A stretch of DNA of 64,000 bases from Paracandidimonas soli (lineage in GTDB: Bacteria > Pseudomonadota > Gammaproteobacteria > Burkholderiales > Burkholderiaceae_B): assembly GCF_004342005.1 (NCBI RefSeq), contig NZ_SMBX01000004.1, forward strand, positions 186,001 through 250,000, written 5' to 3'. This document shows, in pieces, positions 16,769 to 26,497 of the stretch. The notes below the pieces were generated by a model. It had not been told where the DNA came from. It did not search any database and worked only from the letters and a program-made list of their open reading frames with translations. How positions within the stretch are numbered: the first letter of the stretch is position 1; every line of letters begins with the position of its first letter. A program made the position numbers and the translations under genes.

Positions 16769-17998
16769 ATGGCATCGGACGTATCATTCGAGGCAATCTT
16801 GGAAACTTACAATCTGCCCGATAAGCAGGGCCATTTCGGCCGTTATGGCGGTTCTTTCGCCGCCGAAACGCTCGTCCACGCGCTGGACGAACTGCGCGAC
16901 GCCTACGAGAAATACCGCAACGATCCTGAGTTCCTGCGCGAGTTCACGTACGAGCTGAAGCATTTCGTTGGTCGTCCCAGCCCCGTATACCACGCGCGCC
17001 GCTGGTCGGAGCAACTGGGCGGGGCGCAGATCTGGTTCAAGCGCGAAGACCTGAACCACACAGGGGCGCACAAGGTCAACAACTGTATCGGACAGATCCT
17101 GCTGGCGCGCCGCATGGGCAAGCCGCGCATCATCGCCGAAACCGGCGCGGGCCAGCACGGCGTGGCAAGCGCCACGGTGGCCGCGCGCTACGGGCTCGAG
17201 TGCATCGTCTATATGGGCAGCGAAGACGTTCGGCGCCAGGCGGCGAACGTCTACCGCATGAAGCTGCTGGGCGCCACGGTCGTGCCGGTCGATTCCGGTT
17301 CACGCACCCTCAAGGACGCCCTGAACGAAGCCATGCGCGACTGGGTTACGAACGTGGACAATACGTTTTATATCATCGGCACGGCGGCGGGCCCGCACCC
17401 GTATCCGATGATGGTGCGCGATTTCCAGAGCATCATTGGCAAGGAATGCCTCACGCAGATGCCCGAGGCCGCGGGGCGGCAGCCCGACGTGATCGTGGCC
17501 GCGGTGGGTGGCGGATCCAACGCCATCGGCATTTTCCACCCCTATATCGATCATGCGGATGTCCGCCTGATCGGCATCGAAGCTGCCGGCGAAGGGCTGG
17601 ACAGCGGCAGGCATTCGGCCTCGCTGACCCGTGGCGCCGTGGGCGTGCTGCATGGCAACCGTACCTACGTGCTGCAGGACGACAACGGCCAGATCCAGGA
17701 AACCCACTCCATTTCCGCCGGCCTGGATTATCCCGGCGTCGGGCCGGAACATGCGTGGCTCAAGGATTCGGGCAGGGTCGCCTACGAAGGCATTACCGAC
17801 CAGGAAGCGCTGGACGCATTCCATACCTGCTGCCGCACCGAAGGCATCATGCCCGCGCTGGAGTCCTCGCACGCACTGGCCTACGCGGCCAAGCTGGCTC
17901 CTACGTTGCCGGCCGACAAGATCATCCTGGTCAATCTGTCGGGCCGCGGAGACAAGGACATGCATACGGTCGCCGATTTCAGCGGCATCACCCTGTAA
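16769..17998 (+). CDS. trpB: tryptophan synthase beta subunit
   Basis: PLP enzyme of 409 aa that condenses indole with serine to give tryptophan, in complex with TrpA. The family opening [18 protein letters not shown] is present, the PLP Schiff-base lysine is K102 in GAHKVNN, and the phosphate-binding glycine run is in [20 protein letters not shown] carries the catalytic glutamate. The ATG at 16769 fits family N-termini. It is followed by trpA after 17 bases. The usual upstream trpF is absent; the neighbour is instead a divergent MFS gene. Confidence 0.97.
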   Translation: MASDVSFEAILETYNLPDKQGHFGRYGGSFAAETLVHALDELRDAYEKYRNDPEFLREFTYELKHFVGRPSPVYHARRWSEQLGGAQIWFKREDLNHTGAHKVNNCIGQILLARRMGKPRIIAETGAGQHGVASATVAARYGLECIVYMGSEDVRRQAANVYRMKLLGATVVPVDSGSRTLKDALNEAMRDWVTNVDNTFYIIGTAAGPHPYPMMVRDFQSIIGKECLTQMPEAAGRQPDVIVAAVGGGSNAIGIFHPYIDHADVRLIGIEAAGEGLDSGRHSASLTRGAVGVLHGNRTYVLQDDNGQIQETHSISAGLDYPGVGPEHAWLKDSGRVAYEGITDQEALDAFHTCCRTEGIMPALESSHALAYAAKLAPTLPADKIILVNLSGRGDKDMHTVADFSGITL

Positions 17999-18015
17999 GG
18001 ACGCAAGGAAACATC

Positions 18016-18858
18016 ATGAGTTCTTCGAATCCGCGCCTGCAGGCCGCCTTTGCAGGATTGCAGGGGCGCACCGCTCTCATCCCCTATGTCGCGGCGGGAG
18101 ATCCTTCCCTGACCGCTACTGTACCGCTGATGCATGCCATGGTGCGCGCCGGGGCCGATGTCATCGAGCTGGGCGTGCCGTTTTCCGACCCTATGGCCGA
18201 CGGTCCAGTCATCCAGAAGGCCGCCGAACGCGCCATCGCCAACGGAACCGGCCTGGCGCAGGTCCTGGAAATCGTCGCCGACTTCCGCCGCGACAACCAG
18301 ACGACGCCCGTCGTCCTCATGGGCTATGCCAATCCCATCGAGCGCATGGGTCAGGAAGCCTTCGTCGGCCGCGCGCAGCAGGCCGGCGTCGACGGCCTGC
18401 TGGTCGTCGATTATCCCCCCGAGGAAAGCGTCGAGTTCGCCGCGCTTCTGGGCAAGGCCGGCATTGACCCGATCTTCCTGCTGGCGCCCACGTCCACGGA
18501 CGATCGCATCCGCCAGGTGGCGCGGATGGCCCGGGGCTATGTATATTATGTATCCCTGCGCGGCGTTACCGGCGCGGGCAATCTGGATACCGACGAGGTG
18601 GCCGGACGTCTGCAGGCCATCCGCCGACATGTCTCGATTCCGGTAGGCGTCGGCTTCGGCATCCGGGACGCCGAAAGCGCGCGCAGGCTGGCGAGCGTGG
18701 CCGATGCCGTCGTCATCGGCAGCAAGCTGATCCAGGTCATGGAAGAAGCGGTTGGCAGTATCCCGGGAGACGATCAGGCCGCAAAGGATGCGGCTGCGGC
18801 GCAGGCTGCCGCGTCATGGCTGGGCGGAATCCGGGCAGCCTTGGATCAGACCTGCTGA
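18016..18858 (+). CDS. trpA: tryptophan synthase alpha subunit
   Basis: TIM-barrel enzyme of 280 aa that cleaves indole-3-glycerol phosphate to indole and glyceraldehyde-3-phosphate. The catalytic Glu and Asp lie in [16 protein letters not shown]; other signatures are [21 protein letters not shown], and the phosphate-binding GVGFGI near residue 215. AAGGAAA precedes the ATG. It is cotranscribed with trpB and, after 49 bases, accD. The C-terminus is Ala-rich but otherwise of normal length. Confidence 0.97.
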   Translation: MSSSNPRLQAAFAGLQGRTALIPYVAAGDPSLTATVPLMHAMVRAGADVIELGVPFSDPMADGPVIQKAAERAIANGTGLAQVLEIVADFRRDNQTTPVVLMGYANPIERMGQEAFVGRAQQAGVDGLLVVDYPPEESVEFAALLGKAGIDPIFLLAPTSTDDRIRQVARMARGYVYYVSLRGVTGAGNLDTDEVAGRLQAIRRHVSIPVGVGFGIRDAESARRLASVADAVVIGSKLIQVMEEAVGSIPGDDQAAKDAAAAQAAASWLGGIRAALDQTC

Positions 18859-18907
18859 ATCATTGAACGTACCGCATGATGCGCATGCGACTGACGGAAA
18901 CAGAATT

Positions 18908-19783
18908 ATGAGCTGGATTGAAAAACTACTCCCTCCGCGTATCAATCGCACGGACAATGGCTCCCGCAGGGTGCCGGAGGGGCTGTGGGTCAAGTGCCCC
19001 GCCTGCGAAGAGGTCCTCTACAAGGAAGATCTCAAGGCCACGCTGAATGTCTGCCCGAAATGCAGCCATCATATGCGTATCGGAGCGAGGGCTCGCATCG
19101 ATGCGTTGCTCGACGAAGAGGGCCGCGTGGAAATCGGCGCCACGACCCGTCCGGTAGACCCGCTGAAATTCCGGGATTCGCGCAAGTACCCGGAACGTGT
19201 TTCCGAAGCGGTCAAGCAGACCGGCGAAACCGAAGCGCTGGTGGTGGTCAGCGGACGCATTTTGTCCGTGCCCGCCGTGCTGGCCTGCTTCGAGTTCGAA
19301 TTCATGGGCGGTTCCATGGGCTCCGTCGTGGGCGAGCGCTTTGCGCGCGGCGTCCAGGAAGCCATCGATAACCGCACGCCGTTCATCTGCGTTTCGGCGT
19401 CCGGCGGCGCGCGCATGCAGGAAAGCCTGCTCTCGCTCATGCAGATGGCCAAGACCAATGCCATGCTGACCCGCCTGTCGGCGGCCGGGCTTCCTTTCAT
19501 CAGCGTGCTGACCGATCCCACCATGGGGGGCGTGTCCGCCAGCTTCGCCTTCATGGGCGATGTGGTCATGGCCGAGCCCAAGGCGCTGATCGGTTTTGCC
19601 GGTCCGCGCGTGATCGAGCAGACGGTGCGCGAAAAACTGCCGCCCGGCTTCCAGCGTTCCGAGTTCCTGCTGGAGAAGGGGGCGATCGATATGGTGGTGG
19701 ATCGCCGCCAGATGCGCAAAGAGCTTGCCCATCTTATGGCATTGCTGACGCGGCAGTCCGCGGAGTCCGTAGCGACCGTCTGA
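18908..19783 (+). CDS. accD: acetyl-CoA carboxylase carboxyltransferase beta subunit
   Basis: Subunit of the malonyl-CoA-forming carboxyltransferase, 291 aa. It has an N-terminal four-Cys zinc ribbon (C30, C33, C49, C52) and then the crotonase-like carboxyltransferase domain with [22 protein letters not shown] and [14 protein letters not shown]. The trpBA-accD order is common in Burkholderiales, but folC, which often follows, is absent. A strong terminator is found 33 bases after the stop. Confidence 0.97.
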   Translation: MSWIEKLLPPRINRTDNGSRRVPEGLWVKCPACEEVLYKEDLKATLNVCPKCSHHMRIGARARIDALLDEEGRVEIGATTRPVDPLKFRDSRKYPERVSEAVKQTGETEALVVVSGRILSVPAVLACFEFEFMGGSMGSVVGERFARGVQEAIDNRTPFICVSASGGARMQESLLSLMQMAKTNAMLTRLSAAGLPFISVLTDPTMGGVSASFAFMGDVVMAEPKALIGFAGPRVIEQTVREKLPPGFQRSEFLLEKGAIDMVVDRRQMRKELAHLMALLTRQSAESVATV

Positions 19784-19815
19784 TTCATTGTCGTTGCCGC
19801 CTGAGTTGTTTCGAT

Positions 19816-19839
19816 GGCCTGCGCAATGCAGGCCTTTTT
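19816..19839 (+). terminator. rho-independent terminator of trpBA-accD
   Basis: Seven-pair stem GGCCTGC (19816-19822) with GCAGGCC (19828-19834), loop GCAAT, followed by five T residues. Confidence 0.88.
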
Positions 19840-19844
19840 GCCGC

Positions 19845-19915
19845 CGGGCCGCTCCCTAGGCAAAAAGCGCCCCCTTGGGGGGGCAGCAAGCCGAAGGCGC
19901 AGCGTGGGGGTATTT
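19845..19915. repeat. Burkholderiales-type intergenic repeat
   Basis: Region containing GCGCCCCCTTGGGGGGGCAGC, then AAGCCGAAGGCGCAGC and GTGGGGGTATTTTTT, between the convergent accD and hxlR-type genes. Its 3' half resembles the element at 1401-1460. The run of T at the end suggests it can also terminate plus-strand transcripts. Confidence 0.5.
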
Positions 19916-19946
19916 TTTGGCAGTGCATTGGCGGCCGCCTTGTCCT

Positions 19947-20366
19947 TCAGGAGTCGGAAGCGATGTCGCGGGCCTGCCTGCGGGACTGGCGGATCTGCGC
20001 ATGATGCGTGTCGGCCCATTCCACCAGCGCCTGCATGGGCGACAGGAATGACCGGCCGAGTTCCGTCAATGTGTATTCCACGCGCGGCGGTACTTCGGCG
20101 AACAGTGTCCTGCGCACAAAGCCGTCCGTCTCCAGCCGCTTGAGCGTACGTGAAAGCATTTGCCGGGAGATGTCATCGATCTCGCGGCTGAGCTGGTTGA
20201 AGCGCAGCGTGCGCTGCGCGAGCGCCTGAAGGATCAGCAAACTCCATTGATCGCCAATGCGGTCCAGCACATCCCGGATCGGGCAAGGCTGGTCCTGCAT
20301 TTCCATGTCTTCATCGATGCGTGATGCGCCGGGTTTCGGTGGGGGAACAAGGCTGGTATTGGTCAT
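19947..20366 (-). CDS. HxlR family winged-helix regulator
   Basis: Transcription factor of 139 aa in the HxlR/DUF24 group, which often senses quinones, aldehydes or redox stress. The core PCPIRDVLDRIGDQWSLLIL is family-typical and includes the conserved Cys used by several members as a redox sensor. The wing region reads RTLFAEVPPRVEYTLTELG. The ATG at 20366 keeps the gene clear of the divergent oxidoreductase; the frame is open further but would cross that gene's promoter. It probably controls the divergent oxidoreductase gene (inference). Confidence 0.88.
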   Translation of the reverse strand: MTNTSLVPPPKPGASRIDEDMEMQDQPCPIRDVLDRIGDQWSLLILQALAQRTLRFNQLSREIDDISRQMLSRTLKRLETDGFVRRTLFAEVPPRVEYTLTELGRSFLSPMQALVEWADTHHAQIRQSRRQARDIASDS

Positions 20367-20417
20367 CTCGGTGTGACTGAGTAAGTGTGGCGTGACTTCT
20401 TGGCAGAGTCGCGAAAT

Positions 20418-20439
20418 CTGTATAGCATTTGTTTTACAG
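20418..20439. promoter_or_regulatory. possible HxlR operator (CTGTA...TACAG)
   Basis: Inverted arms CTGTA (20418-20422) and TACAG (20435-20439) inside the 119-base A+T-rich divergent promoter region. Short arms; treated as a weak candidate. Confidence 0.35.
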
Positions 20440-20485
20440 TCTATTTTTATGACTTGGTCTTGATTTAACCACACAAGGAATTGAT

Positions 20486-21097
20486 ATGTCTCGCATTGCA
20501 TTGATAGGTGCCTCTGGCGCAGTGGGCTCGCGCCTTCTGAAAGAACTCTCGGATCGCGGCCATACGGTCACTGCGATTGCCCGTCATCCTGAAAAAATCG
20601 CCGGCTTTCCAGGCGTGGCTGCCATTCAGGGCGATGCGGCTGATCAGGGCGGCCTGGCCCGGCTGCTTGCCGGGCATGATGTCGTGATAAGCGCGGTCAG
20701 ATTTGCGGGGATCGAGCCGAGCGCACTGATCGAGGCTGTGCGCGCCTCCGGGGTCAAACGCTATCTGGTGGTCGGCGGCGCCGGCAGCCTGGAAATCGCA
20801 CCGGGCAAGCGCCTGGTCGATCAGCCGGACTTCCCCGAAGCCTATCGCGAGGAAGCCTTGCGCGGCGCGGCGTTCCTGGATGAGCTAAGAAAGGAAAGCG
20901 AGCTGGATTGGGTGTTTATTTCGCCATCGGCCATGTTCGGACCTGGCGAGCGTACAGGCAACTTCCGCCTGGGGCAGGATGCGCTGCTGAGCACGGAGCA
21001 GGGCAGCCATATTTCCTATGAGGATTATGCCGTTGCCCTGGTCGATGAGATCGAGCATCCGGCGCATTCCCGTCAACGGTTCACGGTCGGCTACTGA
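20486..21097 (+). CDS. NAD(P)-dependent oxidoreductase, NAD(P)H-binding (NmrA/SDR-like)
   Basis: Atypical short-chain dehydrogenase of 203 aa. The N-terminal Rossmann motif GASGAVGSRLL and the conserved VVGGAGSLEIAPG define the NAD(P)H-binding subfamily related to YwnB and flavin reductase B. A catalytic Tyr-Lys pair is not obvious, so it may be a redox sensor or quinone-type reductase rather than a classical SDR. AAGGA sits just before the ATG. The divergent HxlR regulator is the expected controller; such pairs often respond to electrophiles. Confidence 0.85.
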   Translation: MSRIALIGASGAVGSRLLKELSDRGHTVTAIARHPEKIAGFPGVAAIQGDAADQGGLARLLAGHDVVISAVRFAGIEPSALIEAVRASGVKRYLVVGGAGSLEIAPGKRLVDQPDFPEAYREEALRGAAFLDELRKESELDWVFISPSAMFGPGERTGNFRLGQDALLSTEQGSHISYEDYAVALVDEIEHPAHSRQRFTVGY

Positions 21098-21138
21098 GAA
21101 CGCGGTTCGCCAGAATATGGCGTGGCATCTGGTGTTTC

Positions 21139-21177
21139 AATGCAACGGGGGCGCATATGATGCGCCCCCGTTGCATT
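21139..21177. terminator. 18-bp perfect stem between convergent genes
   Basis: Arms 21139-21156 and 21160-21177 are exact reverse complements, with loop ATG; the core is CGGGGGCGCAT. It lies between the oxidoreductase gene and the end of rne, which converge. There is no long T run on either side, so if it terminates it does so by stem strength or by blocking exonucleases. Confidence 0.6.
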
Positions 21178-21191
21178 GCACAACTTGCTGA

Positions 21192-24100
21192 TTACAGATT
21201 GGTGGTTTCCACCTGCTGCATGGGCTGATCGGCAGTCGAGGCTACCGGTTTGCGCGCGCGCCCCAGCTTGGGGGTGGGAGCTGCCGGCGTGGAGACAGCC
21301 GCGCCAGCCCGCGTTTCCACCAGTTCGATACCTGCGGAAGCCAGCATCGCGGCGAGAGGCGCATTGTCGGCGAGCGGGGCTGTGGACACAGGTGCCGGGG
21401 CAGCGGCAGGCGCTGGCTGTTCCGGCGTTTGCACGTCTGCCTCTGTTGCGTTTTCCGCAGCGACAGCGGACTCGGTCACGCTGCTTGCGGCAACCCCGAC
21501 AGGGTGCGCGGCAACAGCTTCGGAGACTGTCTCGACGGCTTCGGCTTCGATGGCAGCCGGCGCTTCCGGAGTGAAAGCGTTGGCATCGACTGCCGCGGGC
21601 GTTGGCTCGACGGGTTCCGCAACAACAGGTGCAGGCGCTGGCGCGGCCTCGGCGACCGGTGACAGTTGCTCTTCTGCGTCAGCAGTCTGCAGGCTGTCTG
21701 CAGACGCAGATGCTGTGGCTTCAGGCTGGCTGGACTCGGTGGCGGGCACGGTTTCCGGTGCTTGCGCGGCCTCGATGACAGGGCTGGCCGAGGTATCGAT
21801 TGCCGCTTCAGTTGCAGGAGTTGCCTGGAGATCCGTCTGGCCCATGGTCCAGGCCTGCTCCACGGGGATGCGCGGCGCTGGTGCTGCCGGGATATCTTCC
21901 GCGCCCTCGTCGGAGGATTCGGCAGTATCGTCGCCGGCGTCCAGTTCCGTACTGCTTCCGTCAGCGGCGATGGTTGCGCCATCGCCGGAACGGCGGCCGC
22001 GGCGGCTGCGACGGCGGCGGCGCTTGCGCTCGGTATCCTGCGTATCGGCCTCGCCTTCGACAGCTTGAATCTCATCGCCGGAGAAGGATGCCTGATCGAT
22101 GGCTGCGGGCGCGGGCTCGGCGACCAATGCTTCCACGGCAACGGCTGCGGGCAGCAGCGTGGTATCTTCGACCGCGACGGATTCCGTCACTTGGTTTTCG
22201 TCGCGCCGGTTGCGTCCGCGTCCGCGGCGGCTGCGGGGATTGCGGGCTTCGCCGTTGTCCGCGCCAGCCTCAGCGGCAGGCAATTGGGCCTCGACACGCT
22301 TGTCGGCATGCGCCGGCATATCGGCAACGGGAGCGGCGGCATTGCCACGGCGGCGCTGTTGCTGGCGGCCTGCCTGCGGGGCGTCGGCTGTTTTGGCTGC
22401 GGTTTCGCCGCGGTTATCGGCACGGCCATCGCCGGTGCGCGCTTCATTGCGGCGTCCGCGTCCGCGCTCGCCCTGGGGGCGTTGCTCGCGCTTGTCGCCC
22501 GGCTGGCCGCTGCGTCCGCGATTGCGGTTCTGCTGGCGCGACTTGGCGGCGGCGCCTGCGCTGGTGGCTTCGGCGGCGGCGTTGCCGGCGCCCGTCAGCC
22601 ATTGCCACAGGCGTGCGAGCAGACCTGTCTCGGCCTTTGCCGATGCGGCGGCCTTGCGGGGAGCCGGAGTCGAGGAGATGGGAGCAGGCTGCGCGGGGGT
22701 GATGCCCTTGACGAGGGCTTCGGGGCGCGGCTTGGCTTCCGTTTCCTTGTTTGGTTTCCAGGCGGCCTGGGTTTCGGGGTGCTGGATCAGCTGGAAACTG
22801 TTCTTCAGGTCTTCCAGGCGCGGATCGTCGTAGCGCAGGCGCTCGATGTGGTGATGCGGCGTTTCCAGGTTCTTGTTCGGGATGAGAACCAGGTTGACCT
22901 TCAGGCGGGATTCCAGCTTGGTGATGTCGCTGCGCTTTTCATTCAACAGGTAGGTGGCGACGTCCACGGGGACCTGGGCGTACAGGGCGGCCGTGTTTTC
23001 CTTCATGGCTTCTTCCTGCAGCAGGCGCAGGACGTGCAGGGCGCTGGACTCGGAATCGCGGATGACGCCGGTGCCGGTGCAGCGCGGGCAGGTGACGTGC
23101 GAACCTTCGCTCAAGGCCGGGCGCAGGCGCTGGCGGGAAAGTTCCATCAGGCCGAAGCGGGAGATCTTGCCCATCTGCACGCGCGCGCGGTCCAGATGCA
23201 GCGAGTCGCGCAGGCGCTGTTCGACGGCGCGCTGGTTCTTGCTTTCTTCCATGTCGATGAAGTCGATCACGATCAGGCCGCCGAGGTCGCGCAGGCGCAA
23301 CTGGCGAGCGGCCTCATCGGCGGCTTCCAGGTTGGTGCGCAGGGCGGTTTCCTCGATGTCGGCGCCGCGCGTGGAACGGGCGGAGTTGACATCGATGGCG
23401 ACCAGGGCCTCGGTGTGATCGATGACGATGGAGCCGCCGGACGGCAACTGCACGGTGCGCGCGTAGGCGGTCTCGATCTGGTGTTCGATCTGGAAGCGCG
23501 AGAACAGAGGGACGTCGTCGCGGTAGAGCTTCACGCGCTGGACGTTGTCCGGCATGACCACGCTCATGAAGGCCTTGGCCTGCTCGGCGATGTCGTCGGT
23601 GTCGATCAGGATTTCGCCGATGTCGGGCGAGAAGTAGTCGCGGATGGCGCGGATGACCAGGCTGGATTCCAGGTAGATCAGGATCGGAGCCTTGTTTTCG
23701 CGCGCGGCGGTATCGATGGCGGTCCAGAGCTGCATCAGGTAGGACAGGTCCCACTGGAGCTCTTCGACGCTGCGGCCGATGCCGGCGGTGCGCGCGATGA
23801 TGCTCATGCCGGAGGGCACTTGCAACTGGTCCATGGTCTCGCGCAGTTCCTGGCGGTCCTCGCCTTCGACACGGCGCGATACGCCGCCGCCGCGCGGATT
23901 GTTGGGCATCAGCACCAGGTAGCGGCCCGCGAGCGAGATAAAGGTGGTCAGCGCGGCGCCTTTATTGCCGCGCTCTTCCTTTTCGACCTGGATGATGAGT
24001 TCCTGGCCTTCGTGCAGCGCATCCTGGATGCGGGCGGTGCGGACGTCGACACCTTCCTTGAAGTAGCTGCGGGCAACTTCCTTGAAGGGAAGAAAGCCGT

Positions 24101-24293
24101 GGCGCTCTTCGCCGTAGCTGACGAAGCAGGCTTCCAGGCCGGGTTCGATGCGAGTGATGACGCCTTTGTAGATATTGCCTTTGCGCTGTTCGCGCCCGGC
24201 GGTTTCGATGTCGAGGTCGATCAGCTTCTGACCGTCGACAATGGCGACGCGTAATTCTTCTTGGTGCGTCGCGTTGAACAACATGCGTTTCAT
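21192..24293 (-). CDS. rne: ribonuclease E
   Basis: Essential endoribonuclease and degradosome scaffold, 1033 aa. The N-terminal catalytic half has the [20 protein letters not shown] opening, an S1 domain (about 37-120), the RNase H/DNase I-like part with catalytic Asp residues in VAIDVNSAR and [11 protein letters not shown], and the zinc-link CPRCTGTG. From about residue 520 the sequence becomes low-complexity, first basic (Arg/Gln/Gly blocks) and then Ala/Pro/Glu-rich to the end, with no recognisable fold. The ATG at 24293 matches E. coli; an in-frame TTG two codons upstream is unlikely. It diverges from rluC, the usual proteobacterial arrangement. Confidence 0.97.
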   Translation of the reverse strand: MKRMLFNATHQEELRVAIVDGQKLIDLDIETAGREQRKGNIYKGVITRIEPGLEACFVSYGEERHGFLPFKEVARSYFKEGVDVRTARIQDALHEGQELIIQVEKEERGNKGAALTTFISLAGRYLVLMPNNPRGGGVSRRVEGEDRQELRETMDQLQVPSGMSIIARTAGIGRSVEELQWDLSYLMQLWTAIDTAARENKAPILIYLESSLVIRAIRDYFSPDIGEILIDTDDIAEQAKAFMSVVMPDNVQRVKLYRDDVPLFSRFQIEHQIETAYARTVQLPSGGSIVIDHTEALVAIDVNSARSTRGADIEETALRTNLEAADEAARQLRLRDLGGLIVIDFIDMEESKNQRAVEQRLRDSLHLDRARVQMGKISRFGLMELSRQRLRPALSEGSHVTCPRCTGTGVIRDSESSALHVLRLLQEEAMKENTAALYAQVPVDVATYLLNEKRSDITKLESRLKVNLVLIPNKNLETPHHHIERLRYDDPRLEDLKNSFQLIQHPETQAAWKPNKETEAKPRPEALVKGITPAQPAPISSTPAPRKAAASAKAETGLLARLWQWLTGAGNAAAEATSAGAAAKSRQQNRNRGRSGQPGDKREQRPQGERGRGRRNEARTGDGRADNRGETAAKTADAPQAGRQQQRRRGNAAAPVADMPAHADKRVEAQLPAAEAGADNGEARNPRSRRGRGRNRRDENQVTESVAVEDTTLLPAAVAVEALVAEPAPAAIDQASFSGDEIQAVEGEADTQDTERKRRRRRSRRGRRSGDGATIAADGSSTELDAGDDTAESSDEGAEDIPAAPAPRIPVEQAWTMGQTDLQATPATEAAIDTSASPVIEAAQAPETVPATESSQPEATASASADSLQTADAEEQLSPVAEAAPAPAPVVAEPVEPTPAAVDANAFTPEAPAAIEAEAVETVSEAVAAHPVGVAASSVTESAVAAENATEADVQTPEQPAPAAAPAPVSTAPLADNAPLAAMLASAGIELVETRAGAAVSTPAAPTPKLGRARKPVASTADQPMQQVETTNL

Positions 24294-24797
24294 GAGCAAG
24301 ATTCTCCGTAGTCATGGCGCACCGTTCATCGGTACGCGACCTTGGATCACTTGGTGTGCAACGCTTGGTCTGGCAGGGGGGCGGGTTGCGGCCGGCAGGC
24401 CAGGCGAAACCCGCCCGGTATTTCAGGCAGGCACGCTGCGCCGGTGGGCGCGAGGTTCAGTCAGCAGGATGGTCAGGTTCACGGTAGGTGTGGTTAGACG
24501 GTAGATTGCTGTTTTCTGGAACGGCAGACGCGCGGATGAGGGCGCGGCTGGTGCATATGCGATGACAATAACGTTGCTAGACTTTCGGCGTCGCACGCGG
24601 TTGGCAAATGTAGGGACGTGTTAGCGGGCCGAATGTGCCACACCTCTAACCGTATCAGCCTGGATTGCACCGGCGACCTCGTGACCCGGAAACTGGAAAT
24701 GGAACGGTACAATGTGCCTTTTTCGACCAGACGGAGACGCATCCATTGCATCTCTACGCTTGGGTGTTTTCCAGTATCCACAGGCTGCCGCAATTAT
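24294..24797. promoter_or_regulatory. divergent rne/rluC leader region with hairpin
   Basis: Gap of 504 bases. In the rne leader (minus strand) lies a hairpin: GGGCGGGTT (24379-24387) pairs with AACCCGCCC (24408-24416), enclosing GGCC-GGCA-GGCC. E. coli rne autoregulates through structured leader elements, so this may be the counterpart, though sequence similarity cannot be judged. No gene was found in the rest. Confidence 0.4.
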
Positions 24798-25769
24798 ATG
24801 CCGCTTTTCCCGTCGCGCAAAGCAATATCCCCCGAACCGCGCTCCCCTGCGGCCAGTATTGTCCAGGTAGGCCCGGAGCATGCCGGGCAGCGCCTGGATA
24901 ATTTCCTGCTGCGCCTGTGCAAGGGAGTGCCGAAAAGCCATCTTTACAAGGCGATTCGCGGCGGGCAGGTAAGGGTCAACAAGGGCAGGACGTCCGCCGA
25001 CTACCGGCTGGAGGAGGGCGATGCCGTGCGCATACCGCCGCTGCGCCTGCCGAGCCCGGGCGAAAAGCCGCCCGTGCCCAAGGCGGCGTTCCCTATTGTC
25101 TACGAGGACGATGCGCTGCTGGTCATAGACAAGCCGTCCGGAGTGGCTGTGCACGGCGGCAGCGGCGTGTCGTTCGGCGTCATCGAGCAGCTCCGGGCAT
25201 CTCGGCCCCAGGGCGCATTCCTTGAGCTGGCGCACCGGCTGGACCGCGAAACCTCGGGCCTGCTGCTGGTGGGCAAGACCCGCAAGGCCTTGCTGGCATT
25301 GCACGATATGTTCCGCGAAGGCGCGGGGCGCAAGCACTATCTGGCGCTGGTCGAGGGCGACTGGGTGAACGACCGGCAGCACATACGCCGCCCCCTGCTG
25401 AAGTGGCTGACGGCATCAGGGGAGCGCCGCGTCAAAGTGGATCCGCAGGGCAAGCCGGCGCACACCATTGTTACATTGCGGCAACGCTACGGGCGCTACA
25501 GCCTGGTCGATGCGGAATTGCGCACGGGACGCACCCACCAGATCCGCGTGCATCTGCGGTCGGAAGGGTTTCCCATCGTCGGCGACGACAAGTACGGGAA
25601 CGATGCGACGCGCGAATATTTCGCGCGGCGGGGCTTCGGGCGCATGTTCCTGCATGCTTGGCGGCTGGATATCCCGCATCCATCGACGGGGGGATTGCTC
25701 GAATTGCGCGCGGAACTGCCGCAGGACTGCGAGCGTCTGCTGGCGCAACTCGGGGAGGGAGATAAATGA
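24798..25769 (+). CDS. rluC: 23S rRNA pseudouridine synthase RluC-like
   Basis: RluA-family enzyme of 323 aa converting uridines of 23S rRNA to pseudouridine. An S4 RNA-binding domain (about 28-85: QRLDNFLLRLCKGVPKSHLYKAIR) precedes the catalytic domain with HRLDRETSGLLLV, whose Asp is the nucleophile, then RTGRTHQIRVH near residue 245. The ATG at 24798 (MPLFPSRK) is preferred; longer frames run through the divergent promoter region. Its stop overlaps the phosphatase start (ATGA). Divergent rne supports RluC rather than RluD. Confidence 0.92.
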   Translation: MPLFPSRKAISPEPRSPAASIVQVGPEHAGQRLDNFLLRLCKGVPKSHLYKAIRGGQVRVNKGRTSADYRLEEGDAVRIPPLRLPSPGEKPPVPKAAFPIVYEDDALLVIDKPSGVAVHGGSGVSFGVIEQLRASRPQGAFLELAHRLDRETSGLLLVGKTRKALLALHDMFREGAGRKHYLALVEGDWVNDRQHIRRPLLKWLTASGERRVKVDPQGKPAHTIVTLRQRYGRYSLVDAELRTGRTHQIRVHLRSEGFPIVGDDKYGNDATREYFARRGFGRMFLHAWRLDIPHPSTGGLLELRAELPQDCERLLAQLGEGDK

Positions 25770-26425
25770 AGCGGTACAGCGCGGTTGTGTTCGATTGGGA
25801 CGGCACGGTCATGGACTCGACGCATTCCATCGTGGTATCCATACAGGATGCGTGCGCCGACATCGGCCTGCCCGTGCCGCCCGTGGAGCAGGCCCGGTGG
25901 GTGATCGGCTTGTCGCTGGAAAGCGCGCTCTACAGGGCCGTGCCCGATCTCACTGCGGCGCAGTTGCCACTGTTTGTTGAGCGTTTTCGTACGCATTACC
26001 TGCAAAAAGATGGTGAATTGCATCTATTTGACGGTATTACGGACGTATTTTCGGAAATTCGGCTGCGTCGGGCGGATCTGGCGGTGGCTACGGGCAAGAG
26101 CCGCAAGGGGCTGGATCGCGCACTGGACCGCTTGCAATTGAGAGACTGTTTCCGCGTCACGCGATGCGCGGACGAAACGGCCAGCAAGCCGGATCCCGCC
26201 ATGCTGCTGGAAATCATGGATGCCTTGTCGCTGCCGCCCGAGCGCGTGCTGATGATAGGCGACACGACGCACGATATCGAAATGGCCAGCCGTGCCGGGG
26301 TGGACAGCGTGGCGGTCACCTATGGCGCGCACGATCGAGCCACGCTGCTGTCGGCCTCGCCGACAGCCATGGTTTCCGATGTGGCGCAGCTGCGTTCATG
26401 GCTGCTGCCCCGGCTGGAGGAGTAG
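25766..26425 (+). CDS. HAD family phosphatase, Gph-like
   Basis: HAD-superfamily hydrolase of 219 aa. Motif I is VFDWDGTVMDST with the nucleophilic Asp, motif II is AVATGKS, motif III the Lys in ASKPDPAML, and motif IV GDTTHDIEMA. Similar proteins next to rluC are annotated as phosphoglycolate phosphatase-like enzymes; the actual substrate is unknown. Translationally coupled to rluC by the four-base overlap at 25766. Confidence 0.87.
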   Translation: MKRYSAVVFDWDGTVMDSTHSIVVSIQDACADIGLPVPPVEQARWVIGLSLESALYRAVPDLTAAQLPLFVERFRTHYLQKDGELHLFDGITDVFSEIRLRRADLAVATGKSRKGLDRALDRLQLRDCFRVTRCADETASKPDPAMLLEIMDALSLPPERVLMIGDTTHDIEMASRAGVDSVAVTYGAHDRATLLSASPTAMVSDVAQLRSWLLPRLEE

Positions 26426-26497
26426 GGCGGGAGCAGTTTTTTTTCAGTGGGACGCGGCCCGGCAGTAGAATACATAAAGCGTCCAGGAGGCACTCCC

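Noticed and set aside
21666-24254. Open frame of about 860 codons antisense to rne
   Set aside because: Same antisense effect of codon bias; composition is low-complexity and no ribosome binding site or motif supports it.
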